Below, piece after piece: positions 1 to 9,071 of a stretch of 64,000 nucleotides of DNA. Under the pieces are notes generated by a model. The model made no database searches. It was given only the letters and a program-made list of their open reading frames with translations, and was not told the DNA's origin. Made by a program: the position numbers and the translations under genes. Positions within the stretch are counted from its first letter, which is position 1; each line of letters starts with the position of its first letter. The stretch is from Thereva unica (taxonomy: Eukaryota; Arthropoda; Insecta; Diptera; Therevidae): positions 202,355,112 to 202,419,111 of the forward strand of contig OX465281.1 in the NCBI GenBank assembly GCA_949987705.1. The letters are read 5' to 3'.

Positions 1-1040
1 ATAGATCTTACCGTAGAGAACTTTCCGATCCTGTCCATCTTCACTCATAAGAGCTAGATACCCTGTCCACCGGGACCTACCGCGCTTTGATTTCTCCACA
101 ACATCTATGTCGCTATAACGCTCGTAGATCTCGTCGTTGTAAAATTTTCGGAATCGTCCTTTATCTCCATCATCTTTGGCACTACAGCCGTCTGTGAGCC
201 TAGGCCTCCTCAAGAACTTTCGTTCAATGATCTCGGTCCTGTATCTCTGTGTTCTGGTTGGTAACCCAATTGTGAGTAAGTTCATTTTTATGTCACCTTT
301 ATATCTCTTCCTAGGTCTTGTAACCCTATTCGCTCTGGCCTTTGGAGGAACAGGAAGTTTGGGGCACTTCTGCAGGCATTCCCATTACATGTCCTATCTA
401 ATGTAGGCGTGATATATCTATGGTTGTGGCAGGTTCTTTATATATTTAGTACAATTTGGGGTTGTATCTTCTTCAAAACAATTTTCCGAAGAAGTTACTG
501 TCGAACAAGGTTAAGAGGTTAGAGTGCTTGGATTTGAAAAGCCTTGACAGACTGCAGTAGGTTTTGTTGGCTTTTACAAGCCGTGCGCGCATTTCTAGTA
601 CCATGCTATAGTCGGCTGCTACTATTGACTCAAGGTAGGTAAATACTTTTACAACTTCAAATTCGTATTCCTCTACCTTGATTGTGGGACCAATGTTAGG
701 TGTTCTTGCAGACGAGGCCACCATATACTTTGTTTAGCTTTCGTTGATTTGCAGTCCCAGCTTTCGTGCCGGGTTCAATCTGGGTGAAAGCTACTTGTAC
801 TGTTCTTGATGGTCTTCCGATGATGTCAGTGTCATAAGCCATCAGTATTTGTGGAGGATTCTGCCTTTTAATGTCATCCCTGGATTATTTTCTCCAACAC
901 TAAGTTGAAAAGGACAAGCCGGTCGGAGTCCATTATAGACCAGACCTATAAGGACAGTGGTCCGGACGTTTAAATCCTTATCGCAGATAATGTCATTTAA
1001 AATTTTCCAGCCGAATGACATTTCTAATTGCAATGAAGAT
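1..1040 (-). pseudogene. RTE-type LINE fragment (RT 3' part and C-terminus), broken
   Basis: Read on the minus strand, this matches the C-terminal half of the intact RTE-type LINE at 27850-31042 in two blocks. About 470-1035 corresponds to the end of the reverse transcriptase (VASSxRTPNIGPTIKV, then the region near GTILHK). About 1-170 corresponds to the C-terminal region that codes for a YRDID motif in the intact copy. Between the blocks lies ~300 bp with no counterpart in the intact copy (171-469). Small deletions remove the segment between LSRLFKSK and KHSNLL, and frames are broken. It runs off the left edge. It is a dead, older copy. Confidence 0.85.
171..469. other. Unassigned insertion inside the RTE fragment
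   Basis: About 300 bp absent from the intact RTE copy at the equivalent point. It starts near CATCATCTTTGGCAC, a style of sequence often seen at ends of other insect LINEs, so it may be the 3' end of a different LINE. I see no target duplication and the 76-codon plus-strand frame has no recognisable motif. Confidence 0.4.
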
Positions 1041-1236
1041 GAAGATTTTACTTTGTTAGATGCTGTGAATTATAATCAATGTTAAACAAACGTAGCGGGT
1101 GTTCTTGTCAAGGACTTACTTTCTTTGTAAGTCGACAATGAAAATTCTAATGAAAGTACTGGTATTTAGAAGAGGCACTTGATACCGTTGTTTAAGCACT
1201 ATTTCTACCAAGAGGTGTCAAAAGACACTTTTCAAA
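1041..1236. other. Unassigned spacer, target of Gypsy-1
   Basis: About 200 bp between the RTE fragment and the 5' LTR. No gene or repeat recognised. Its continuation is at 11871 after the retrotransposon, since GTAT at its right edge is duplicated there. Confidence 0.4.
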
Positions 1237-1240
1237 GTAT
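1237..1240. repeat. Target site duplication GTAT, left
   Basis: GTAT immediately precedes the 5' LTR and recurs at 11867-11870 right after the 3' LTR. A 4-bp duplication is the usual footprint of Ty3/Gypsy integrases. Confidence 0.85.
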
Positions 1241-2989
1241 TGTAACGGCAGCCCTAATGAAATAATCACCCGTTATTCACTGGACTATAAAATTTTTTTT
1301 CACTGAGAAAATTAAAAAATAAGGATACCGGGAAAATCGGAAAAAAAAAGAAAAAAGGATGAAAATTTTTTTTGGGAGTCTGATTGAATTTTTTCGAGAG
1401 TCAGGACGAATTTTTTGCATTTGCCGAAAAAGTAAATTTTGGAAAAATATAGTTTTTTTAAAGGTTCAAAGAACCTATTACCATTTTTTTGTGCTTTTTG
1501 GTCGAAGACCTGAAGCCTGGCTAACGAGAAGTCTTATTGAATTGGAAGAACGAGCTTGTAAGGGCGAAGGGCCGAGAACGTTTTGGTCGAGAGTCCTGCA
1601 TGGTAGAAGAGGCGGAGTCCTGTTTTTGGTGTTGTGAAGAAGAATTGCCGCTCTGGGTTGGCAAGAAAGGACCGACGATTTTCGATTGTATGTCCTGGAC
1701 TGGCGAGCAAGTATCAACCAATCAGCAGAATTAATAGCAGAATCAGAGAGGTGTCAGTAGTCACAGGAAGGACGCCGGGATAGAAGAGTTTTTTTGTGCA
1801 AATAAAGAGCAATTTAAGGTAACCTAGTTAAATAAGTGAAAGTACAGAAGTCGGCTGGAGTAACAGGCTTCCGCAACCGTATTGAGGAATCATGTATGAT
1901 GTCCCATATTAGGCGGAAAGAGATGGAAGTTGATTCAAGATCCAGAGATTCTTTTTCGATAGATGACATAAACCTACATGTATATTGAACTTATATATTG
2001 ATTTTCTATTTATTGGTATTCATTTAATAATTGTTGTGACACTTATCCTTTTCGTGTGTTCTGGGATTGTTATTTTTTTGAAAGTAGTGAGTAAGAACAG
2101 GTGAGAGGTGACTTTAATTCAGAGCATAACACTCTGTATGTATTTGAGCTCTTATGAGACATCACCTCGAATCTTATCCACCCAACAATGAGATTAACGG
2201 TTTTTGATTTGTGTGATAGTTTTTATGGTGATAAATCCTTTCCGGGATTGTCAATATAATAGAGTAATTATAGAGGATTCCCTTAGAAACCAGTTATATT
2301 TTTGTTGAAGGAATATTTCCAGAGTTAAGGATTGTCAGTGTTTAGTTTTTATAAATGTTCTTGTTCTTCAAGTTATAATGCACTTTGTGTCAAAAAAAGA
2401 CGACGCGTACTGGCCAGGACGGGTTCTTTTTGCGATTAGTTGTTAGTTCTTTGATCACTGTTGCCCATTGGCATAAGAGTTTTGGTTTATATGGTTTTTG
2501 ATTATGTATTCCTATGTGTAAAACTGAAAAAAAAAAACGAAAGAAAAAACGTAACACTGGTTAAAGTTGAAAAAAAAAAAAGAAAAATAAATAAACAATT
2601 AATCTTTTAAATAAATTAAAACTGTTTTTCAACAAAGATATTAGCTTGTAGATGATGGAGGGCTAGAGTCCTGATGGCGTAGCGGTGGGCGATGGTTTTT
2701 CTCTCCGGAACTTTTTCTTTCCAGGTACTCGACTTTCTTCAGATGGCCTCTCGACGTCCGCCTTGAAGGGAGGCGCTCCAGTCTGGTGGTGATGCACCAA
2801 TTTAGATGGTACTTCCGGAGTCTCACCAACCCACGACCCCCCCGGCGAGCCAGCCCTACCCTTGAGACCCGGAGTACCGTCGGATTATTTTTCAGGTGGG
2901 TTTTTTGTCCAAATTGTTTATTTGTAATTCTTTTGGGTGTGGATCTGAGGTTGGCCTCTTCGGGCAACCAACCAAAGGTGCACATTACA
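1241..2989 (+). repeat. 5' LTR of Gypsy-1
   Basis: 1749 bp, TG...CA ended, nearly identical to 9072-11866 minus its Helitron insert. It contains an ACTATAAAA-like candidate TATA sequence near 1285 and AATAAA within CAAATAAAGAGC near 1800, plausible promoter and polyadenylation signals by position only. Short frames inside both LTRs are identical and have no known domain; I treat them as non-coding. Confidence 0.93.
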
Positions 2990-2991
2990 AA

Positions 2992-3003
2992 TGGCGCCCA
3001 ACG
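2992..3003 (+). promoter_or_regulatory. Primer binding site (tRNA-Lys type)
   Basis: TGGCGCCCAACG begins two bases after the 5' LTR. It is complementary to the 3' end, CCA included, of arthropod tRNA-Lys(CUU) as I recall it (known family sequence, not searched). Gypsy-2 has a longer match at the same place. Confidence 0.85.
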
Positions 3004-3329
3004 AAGGCTTTTATGCCCTCTTCAGTCCTGCACGGACCTTATTTTTTTGGATAGCGAAATTGTTTTCGGTATGTTTGGCATACCAAAGAGGTCTTCACGG
3101 CTTAAGTTTTTATTTTTGGGTTTTGAATTTGATTTTATTGTTGCATCACCACGTACGTTTAGGGTTCGTCGTGGGGCTAAGCTAGTACCGCGATGACTTA
3201 GTCCCTACCACTTCCTTCGTCTTAACCCTGTCCAAATTATGCGTAATTTTCTTTTATTTTCACCTTTCGATTAATATCTAACGCGGTAGCTTCTTCTGTC
3301 TTTTTGGTAATGATTTCGAACCCGGCTTG

Positions 3330-3378
3330 CCTTCACGTCTTGCTAACAAGCGTGTGATCGTTTGGCTATGCGTGAAGG
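3330..3378 (+). ncRNA. Leader RNA motif copy 1a
   Basis: Outer stem CCTTCACG / CGTGAAGG, internal loop beginning TCTT, 2-bp helix GC/GC, bulge TAA, inner stem CAAGCG / CGTTTG (one G-U pair), loop TGTGAT. It shares its architecture with four other hairpins in the two Gypsy leaders while the outer stem sequence differs. Inferred cis-acting RNA; function unknown. Confidence 0.6.
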
Positions 3379-3410
3379 TGGAGTCAGGGGGACCTCTTGT
3401 CTTGTTTCTT

Positions 3411-3462
3411 AGTTCGGCGTCTTTGGTATCAGACGTGATATCGCCTGCCACTGCGTCGGACT
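3411..3462 (+). ncRNA. Leader RNA motif copy 1b
   Basis: Outer stem AGTTCGGCG / CGTCGGACT pairs over 9 bp using two G-U pairs. Internal loop begins TCTT, then helix GG/CC, bulge TAT, inner stem CAGACG / CGCCTG with one A-C mismatch, loop TGATAT, and CTG on the 3' side. The GG/CC helix replaces GC/GC of the other copies, a compensatory change. Confidence 0.6.
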
Positions 3463-3527
3463 GTGATCAGGGTTATCTCTCAACGTTATCATTTTTTTAA
3501 ATTTTTTCCTGGTGGGTTTTGGGGGAT

Positions 3528-3586
3528 GTTCCGCTGGCTCCGTCTGGCTAACAGGCGCCATCGCCTGGCACTGCGCCCAGGGGAAC
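3528..3586 (+). ncRNA. Leader RNA motif copy 1c
   Basis: Outer pairing GTTCC / GGAAC and CTGG / CCAG, internal loop TCTG, helix GC/GC, bulge TAA, inner stem CAGGCG / CGCCTG closing a CCAT loop, and CACTG on the 3' side. The clearest inner helix of the Gypsy-1 set. Confidence 0.6.
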
Positions 3587-4381
3587 CTTCCTGCAACTCA
3601 TTCGGACTCGATTTAAGTTTTTTTTTTTTTTGTTCGTTTCATTTCTGTTCTGCTGATCCATCCTTCCTGAAGACATGCAGAGTTGCTATTCAGTCGTGGG
3701 TGGACAGCAGAGAGATCTAAATTTTTGGAAGAAGCTTCCTTATGGTTTCGAGGGCTTCCCTTGAAGGGGGATGTGGAGTGCTGGAGATGGGAAGATTTTG
3801 TTATAGGGATGGAGGTTGCTTTTGGCGACCTTCTTTTCGTTGAACTTTATCCAATCTAGGAGAAATGAGTGCCCGGAGGTGCTTCCGTGGTCATCGGTGG
3901 CACTCGATGGTGGCTTGGGATTTTCTTGTAGTGATGAGTCTGATTTTTTTTGGTAGTTAGAGTCTGGGTTCACGGAGCCAAGTTGTGACATTAGTTATAT
4001 TAGTTTAGACCCATCACCGACAGCCATCGATGACTTCGGCCACATAAAAGTTTTCGGAGGGAGAGATGTCGTTCCGCTGCTGCCACACATATTCGTAGAT
4101 TCATTTGTGCCACGAGTACTAGGAAAGTTTTGTTTTGCTTGTTGTTGGATTACTGGTATTACGTTATTTGGATTTTTATTACTTTTATTGTCTCGACATT
4201 GACTTTGTTGCAATAGGTAGGAACTTTGGGATAATACCCCTTTATTAGATTGTAAGGCTGTGGCCTCAACGACTGGAACCTTAATTCTAAACCAGATCTG
4301 GTCGTTACCATTATTTTTTTTCCAGAGCCATACGTTCTGGGAGTACTGCAGGACAGTGTTTTATGTTAAACGGTCGAGAAG

Positions 4382-5488
4382 ATGCCCGTTACCCGAAGTA
4401 AAAGAGATACCGCCCCGGGAAATTCCGAGCACGAAGAGTCCGAGGGGGCTCAAGGCGGTACGGATCGCGAAACCGGACATCAGGTAGAGGTAGTCCGAAC
4501 TTTAACGGAGCGAATAACAGTCCTCCAGCAGGAGTTGGAAAGGTGGAGCGCAGACCAACGTCCACCGGTAAACCATGCCGCTTTACAAAACCATGAAAGC
4601 GACCCAAATATAGAGCCACCAAGGGCGGTATTGGGTCGTGAGACGTCCCGCTTTGAGACCAAGCGGAAGTCGCCGGTTTTATCCTGGAACCTCAGGTTCT
4701 CCGGCAGTAGCAATGCGTTATCGGCGGAGGAGTTTTTGTTCAGGGTTGAACAAAGGGCCCGCGATGACTGGGTTAGCCAGACAGAGGTATGTCGTCATAT
4801 CTCGGCTCTCTTAACGGAAAGAGCGGAAGAGTGGTACTGGTCCCAGTTCCGTCGACAAGTATCTGATCCCGATTGGGACGAGCTGAAATGTCAGCTCCTT
4901 CGACAATTTAGACGCCGAGAATCGGACTTTGAGTTGATCAAGCAGCTGTTGGAACAGCGGCAACACACCAGCTCGTATGATGAATATGTGTCTAAGATGG
5001 TGTCGTTGTACTACCGAATGACAAATCCTATGCCCGAGGCCGAATTGGTGGAGTTAGTCATTCAAAATTTAAATGGACCTTTGGGTTCGGTAGTGATTGG
5101 ACAGCAGTTCACCACCATGCAGCAACTACGCGAAGTATGTCTCCGCGCCGAACGTTGGCAGAGGCAGAAAAGGCTTGAAAGAAGACCTGACCCGAGGATA
5201 CATGAACTCGATTACAACTCCCACTATTCCGACTCAACCTTACCTGCGCAAGATATACCGTTCTCAGTGGACGAAGTTCAACGACCTAGTCCGGTCCCAA
5301 ATAGGAGACCTATTCTGTGTTGGAACTGTCGGCAACAGGGTCATCCGTTCATGGACTGCCCCTCGGCGACTCGCGGTTTGTTTTGCTTCCAGTGTGGCAG
5401 ACCAGGAGTTGTAACACCCAGATGTCCCACATGTCAGGGAAACCGGGAACAGGGTGCGAGGCCAAACGGGAGCCCGCGCTCGAACTAG
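4382..5488 (+). CDS. gag: Gag polyprotein of Gypsy-1
   Basis: 368 aa structural protein expected to form the cytoplasmic particle and bind the genomic RNA. Residues ~40-60 look like a short coiled coil. A Gag core starts at about residue 97 around PVLSWNLRFSG and AEEFLFRVEQRARDD, a pattern shared with Gypsy-2 gag. A nucleocapsid end carries a CX2CX4HX4C zinc knuckle at 313-326 (CWNC...H...C) and a second cysteine cluster at 335-351 (CFQC...CPTC). The start is the first ATG after the leader in the open frame (MPVTRSKRD). The 3' end overlaps pol, and a slippery heptamer at 5437-5443 provides the switch. Unbroken. Confidence 0.9.
   Translation: MPVTRSKRDTAPGNSEHEESEGAQGGTDRETGHQVEVVRTLTERITVLQQELERWSADQRPPVNHAALQNHESDPNIEPPRAVLGRETSRFETKRKSPVLSWNLRFSGSSNALSAEEFLFRVEQRARDDWVSQTEVCRHISALLTERAEEWYWSQFRRQVSDPDWDELKCQLLRQFRRRESDFELIKQLLEQRQHTSSYDEYVSKMVSLYYRMTNPMPEAELVELVIQNLNGPLGSVVIGQQFTTMQQLREVCLRAERWQRQKRLERRPDPRIHELDYNSHYSDSTLPAQDIPFSVDEVQRPSPVPNRRPILCWNCRQQGHPFMDCPSATRGLFCFQCGRPGVVTPRCPTCQGNREQGARPNGSPRSN
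5437..5443 (+). promoter_or_regulatory. -1 ribosomal frameshift heptamer GGGAAAC
   Basis: In the gag frame the site reads G GGA AAC, a classical X XXY YYZ slippery sequence. A -1 slip here enters the pol frame at codon CCG (5443). The same heptamer lies at the same gag codon in Gypsy-2 (60275-60281). GC-rich sequence follows within ~10 nt and could form a stimulatory structure, not resolved here. Confidence 0.8.
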
Positions 5489-8400
5489 GTTCGCCCGTAC
5501 CCCCTCCTGACTTATTCTATCCCTATACTCCTTCAATTATGGTAGACTTCACGTCAACTGAGTCTCTTCCCTCTTTTCCCTCTGAGGAGGTCAAACTTTC
5601 TTTTTTTTCCCGTTGGAAGAGATATGTCTCCGCTCGCCACCGCATCTTTTCGGAGCCTCCTTTGGTGGACTCCAGTAATACCCCTCCCAAAATTAGAATG
5701 CGAGCCAAGGAGAAGCGACACCTTTCGCAGAAAGTTGTTTCTGCAATCGTCTCTGACTTGTCAGATAACCGTCCTTTTGCTAAAGTCACCTTAGCTAACG
5801 AAGAGGTGATTGGTTTAATGGACAGTGGTGCCAATATCACCTGTTTAGGGAAAGATGCCGAATCATTTCTGGAGAGACATCCCGAAGTTACATTATACTC
5901 TTTGCAAACTTGTGTGCAAACAGCTAACGGGGCTTCACAGAGAATGCTGGGTTATGTTAAGGTTCCCATCTCCTTTGGAGGACGGACCCATGACCTGACT
6001 ATCTATGTGGTGCCCGGTCTCTGTCAGAAACTGTATCTCGGGTATGATTTTTGGAAACTTTTCGACATCGCTCCCCAGATAGTCAGCGAGATAAAGGCTC
6101 CATCCGCACCTGCGAAAATGCACGACTTAACGTCCTTGCAACGCGAACGGTTGGAGCGTGTTAAGGCCAGGTTTCCCTCTTTCGATGTCTTAGGACTGGG
6201 AAAGACCCATCTGGAAGAACACATCATTGACACGGGTGACTCAGTTCCCATTAAACAGAGGCACTATCCGGTCTCACCCGCTATTCAACAGTTAATGTAT
6301 GGCGAGTTGGACAGGATGTTGGCTCTGGGGGTGATCGAGCCATCCAATAGTCCCTGGAACTCTCCAGTGGTGTTAGTTCGAAAACCAGGAAAGGTCCGCC
6401 TGTGCCTTGACTCTCGCAAGGTTAATAGTGTCACTGTCAAGGACGCCTACCCTCTTCCACACATTGATGGGCTTCTTGGTCGTCTTCAAGACACCAAGTT
6501 CATCACCAGCTTGGATCTTAAGGACGCTTTCTGGCAAATCCCTCTTGAGATGAAGTCGCGAGAGAGGACAGCTTTCACTGTCCCAGGTCGTCCTCTGTAC
6601 CAGTTCACAGTTATGCCTTTCGGCTTATGCAATGCCCCACAGCGCATGTGTCGCTTGATGGATAAAGCCATCCCGGGTAATTTACGTGAGAACGTCTTTG
6701 TTTATCTGGACGACCTTCTCATAGTTTCACCTGACTTTGACTCCCACTTGCGACTTCTGGACGAAGTCTCCAGCTGTCTCCGTCGTGCTGGGTTGACCAT
6801 CAATCTGGAAAAAAGCAAATTTTGCGTGACTGAAGTCAAGTATCTGGGCTTCATAATTGGTGATGGGACGCTGAAAACGGATCCTAACAAGGTGACGGCC
6901 ATCACGGAATTCCCGACTCCGAAGTCTCATAAGCAGACCAGGAGATTTCTGGGTATGACCGGATGGTATCAGCGTTTTATCCCGAATTATGCAAGCGTGG
7001 CTTCTTCAATTACGGATTGTTTGAAGAATAAAACTTTTGAATGGAGTGATGAGGCCCAGCAGTCGTTCGAGACGTTAAAAGAGCTGATGACTAAAGCTCC
7101 CTTATTAGTCACTCCAGATTTCTCTAGGCCTTTTTATATTCAGTGCGATGCTAGCAGGACTGGTGTAGGTAGTGTGCTCTTTCAAAAGGACATGGATGGA
7201 GGAGAACATCCGATTGCTTATATGTCCAAAAAGCTGAATGGAGCACAACGGAACTACACCATTACTGAGCTGGAATGCTATGCAGCCGTACTGAGTGTAA
7301 AGAAGTTTAGAGCATATGTTGAGGGTCAGGCTTTCACGATCATCACTGATCATGCTAGCTTGAAATGGCTCATGAGCCAGAAGGAGCTAAACGGCAGATT
7401 AGCTAGGTGGAGTTTAAAGCTACAGGGGTTCGATTTCAAAATCGAACATCGCAAAGGTAGCCAAAATGTGGTTCCTGATGCTTTGTCGCGCATGAATGGC
7501 GTCGACGATTTATTCTTTTGTCGAGATGTAGACTTAGATTCCCCGTTCTTCAAATCTTCGGATTACCTAAAGCTGGGTGAACAAATCTTGCAAGCCTCAC
7601 GGCAGCTGCCAGACCTGCGGGTCGATGATGGGTATGTCTTTCAGCGTACCTCACCACGTACCGGAGACCCTGCGGTTGATGTTACAACATGGAAATTATG
7701 GGTCCCTACTGAGTTAACCCCATCTCTCATCGAGTCCGCGCACGCGCCCCCTCAAACTTCACATGGCGGAGTAAACAAGACTCTTCAAAGACTACGCGAG
7801 AAATATTATTGGCCTGGCATGTCCAGCCAAGTTAGAGCTTACGTGTCGCAGTGCGAGGTGTGTAAGACCTCTAAGGCTCCAAACACCCCATTACGACCCC
7901 CTATGGGCAAGGCCATGAAGGTGCGGCGACCTTTTCAATTGTTGTATATTGATTTTATGGGCCCGTATCCGCGAACCAAAAAAGGCAACACGGCTGTGTT
8001 TGTGGTCTTGGATGCTTTTACCAAATTTAGTTTTCTCCATCCGGTCAGTGGCGAGACAACTAAAGTCGCTGTAAATTTCCTTGAGAACAGAATTTTTCAC
8101 ACCTTCGGGGTCCCCGAGGTAATATTCTCCGATAATGGTAAGCAATTTATATCCAAGGAATTTACAAAACTGATGGATGATTACGGCATAAAGCATCAAC
8201 TCTCCGCTGTTTATTCGCCACAAGGCAATGCTTCCGAGCGGCTCAACCGGTCGGTGTTGGCCGCTATTCGGGCGTATCTGGGCGAGGATCATCGAAATTG
8301 GGACCTCAACCTGACTGCAATCGAGGGCGCCTTTCGGAGCGCTTATCATGGGTCCCTAGGAACCTCTCCTTATCAGGCTCTGTTCGGGATTCCCATGGTC

Positions 8401-8769
8401 CTGCACGGGTCAAGTTATCCGCTTCTGAAAGTCCTAGGAGCTCTACAAGAAGGAGACATAACGGTATTGCCGCCCGCAGACCGACGGCAAGCGCTGTGGG
8501 ATCGAGTGGAACACCACTTGGCCGCGGCTCATGCGAGACATGAGAAAGCCTACAATCTGCGTTGCAGAGTGGTAGAGTTCTCGCCCAGTCAGGTGGTGTA
8601 CCGACGGACGTTTCCCGTCAGTAGCAAGGCGGATCGAGTTAGTGCCAAATTGTGCCACAAATTTAGCAAAGCTCGCGTGCGGCGAAAACTTGGGAGTTGC
8701 CGTTACGAGCTTGAAAACCTCAACGGTAAATTCATTGGCATATATCACGGCAAGGACCTCATGAGTTAA
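5443..8769 (+). CDS. pol: Pol polyprotein of Gypsy-1 (PR-RT-RNaseH-IN)
   Basis: About 1108 aa made by -1 frameshifting from gag. Domains in order (residues from 5443): aspartic protease with LMDSGANITCLG near 125; reverse transcriptase from ~300 with LCLDSRKVN and the catalytic YLDD box near 420; RNase H with CDASRTGVGS near 567 and TDHASLKWL near 630; integrase with an HHCC zinc site (H..H...CEVC) near 767-808 and a D, D, E triad at IDFMGPY (~836), SDNGKQF (~896) and NASERL (~932). Domain order is that of Ty3/Gypsy. The frame starts before 5443 (open from 5317) but the overlap, not an ATG, sets its use. No stops or missing catalytic residues, so possibly active. Confidence 0.93.
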   Translation, partial: PGTGCEAKREPALELGSPVPPPDLFYPYTPSIMVDFTSTESLPSFPSEEVKLSFFSRWKRYVSARHRIFSEPPLVDSSNTPPKIRMRAKEKRHLSQKVVSAIVSDLSDNRPFAKVTLANEEVIGLMDSGANITCLGKDAESFLERHPEVTLYSLQTCVQTANGASQRMLGYVKVPISFGGRTHDLTIYVVPGLCQKLYLGYDFWKLFDIAPQIVSEIKAPSAPAKMHDLTSLQRERLERVKARFPSFDVLGLGKTHLEEHIIDTGDSVPIKQRHYPVSPAIQQLMYGELDRMLALGVIEPSNSPWNSPVVLVRKPGKVRLCLDSRKVNSVTVKDAYPLPHIDGLLGRLQDTKFITSLDLKDAFWQIPLEMKSRERTAFTVPGRPLYQFTVMPFGLCNAPQRMCRLMDKAIPGNLRENVFVYLDDLLIVSPDFDSHLRLLDEVSSCLRRAGLTINLEKSKFCVTEVKYLGFIIGDGTLKTDPNKVTAITEFPTPKSHKQTRRFLGMTGWYQRFIPNYASVASSITDCLKNKTFEWSDEAQQSFETLKELMTKAPLLVTPDFSRPFYIQCDASRTGVGSVLFQKDMDGGEHPIAYMSKKLNGAQRNYTITELECYAAVLSVKKFRAYVEGQAFTIITDHASLKWLMSQKELNGRLARWSLKLQGFDFKIEHRKGSQNVVPDALSRMNGVDDLFFCRDVDLDSPFFKSSDYLKLGEQILQASRQLPDLRVDDGYVFQRTSPRTGDPAVDVTTWKLWVPTELTPSLIESAHAPPQTSHGGVNKTLQRLREKYYWPGMSSQVRAYVSQCEVCKTSKAPNTPLRPPMGKAMKVRRPFQLLYIDFMGPYPRTKKGNTAVFVVLDAFTKFSFLHPVSGETTKVAVNFLENRIFHTFGVPEVIFSDNGKQFISKEFTKLMDDYGIKHQLSAVYSPQGNASERLNRSVLAAIRAYLGEDHRNWDLNLTAIEGAFRSAYHGSLGTSPYQALFGIPMVLHGSSYPLLKVLGALQEGDITVLPPADRRQALWDRVEHHLAAAHARHEKAYNLRCRVVEFSPSQVVYRRTFPVSSKADRVSAKLCHKFSKARVRRKLGSCRYELENLNGKFIGIYHGKDLMS

Positions 8770-8911
8770 TCACACAGATCGCCGAAGGAAGATGAACCAA
8801 CACTTAATGAGGAAAATCGATGGATAATTTTAATTATTATTCTTCAAACCATTTTTTTGTGTTTCCTTAATCTATGCCTTTTACTCCAATCCTGTATTAA
8901 CGGTTTCGAGG

Positions 8912-8985
8912 AACCCAGCTAGTTCAGTTGGCAGAGCATGAGACTCGCTATTCAGGGTCAGGTGGGTCGAGGCCACACGTGCGGG
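8912..8985 (+). pseudogene. tRNA-Lys-derived sequence near the 3' LTR
   Basis: CCCAGCTAGTTCAGTTGGCAGAGCATGAGACTC follows arthropod tRNA-Lys(CUU) almost base for base through acceptor 5' strand, D arm (A-box-like TAGTTCAGTTGG) and the first half of the anticodon arm. The second half is altered: the anticodon loop reads CTCGCTA, the T arm is GGGTCGAGGCC with one base lost, and the acceptor 3' strand is degenerate. It lies between the pol stop and the 3' LTR, in sense orientation. The decayed anticodon and T arm argue against a working tRNA. (The quoted stretch is given in two overlapping motif descriptions; see positions 8914-8946.). Confidence 0.8.
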
Positions 8986-9049
8986 ATATCCTAGATTCTT
9001 TAACAAGCTGCCGTTGGATTTTTTTTCGGCTCCTCACTCCCTCGCAAGT

Positions 9050-9071
9050 CAGGTTTGTGGAGCCGAGGGAT
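9050..9071 (+). promoter_or_regulatory. Candidate polypurine tract
   Basis: The purine-rich GTGGAGCCGAGGGA directly abuts the 3' LTR, where plus-strand DNA priming occurs in LTR elements. It is interrupted by pyrimidines, so the call rests mainly on position. Confidence 0.5.

Larger units (their letters stand above)
3004..4381 (+). other. Gypsy-1 5' leader
   Basis: About 1.4 kb untranslated leader between primer site and gag. It holds three copies of a structured hairpin motif (3330-3378, 3411-3462, 3528-3586) and a further simple stem around 3173-3205 (GGGGCTAAG pairing with CTTAGTCCC). Short frames here are not conserved with the Gypsy-2 leader. Confidence 0.6.

Noticed and set aside
1359..1734. 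LTR frames repeated identically at 9190-9565
   Set aside because: They are duplicates because the LTRs are; none has a known domain and both strands are equally open.
3330..3586. Hammerhead or twister ribozyme in the Gypsy leader
   Set aside because: No CTGATGA/GAAA hammerhead core, and the twister double pseudoknot could not be placed. The motif is reported without a class.
8912..8985. Functional tRNA gene
   Set aside because: The anticodon loop, T arm and acceptor 3' strand are altered, and the sequence lies inside a retrotransposon.
8770..9071. env gene downstream of pol
   Set aside because: Only 300 bp lie between the pol stop and the 3' LTR, with no long frame.
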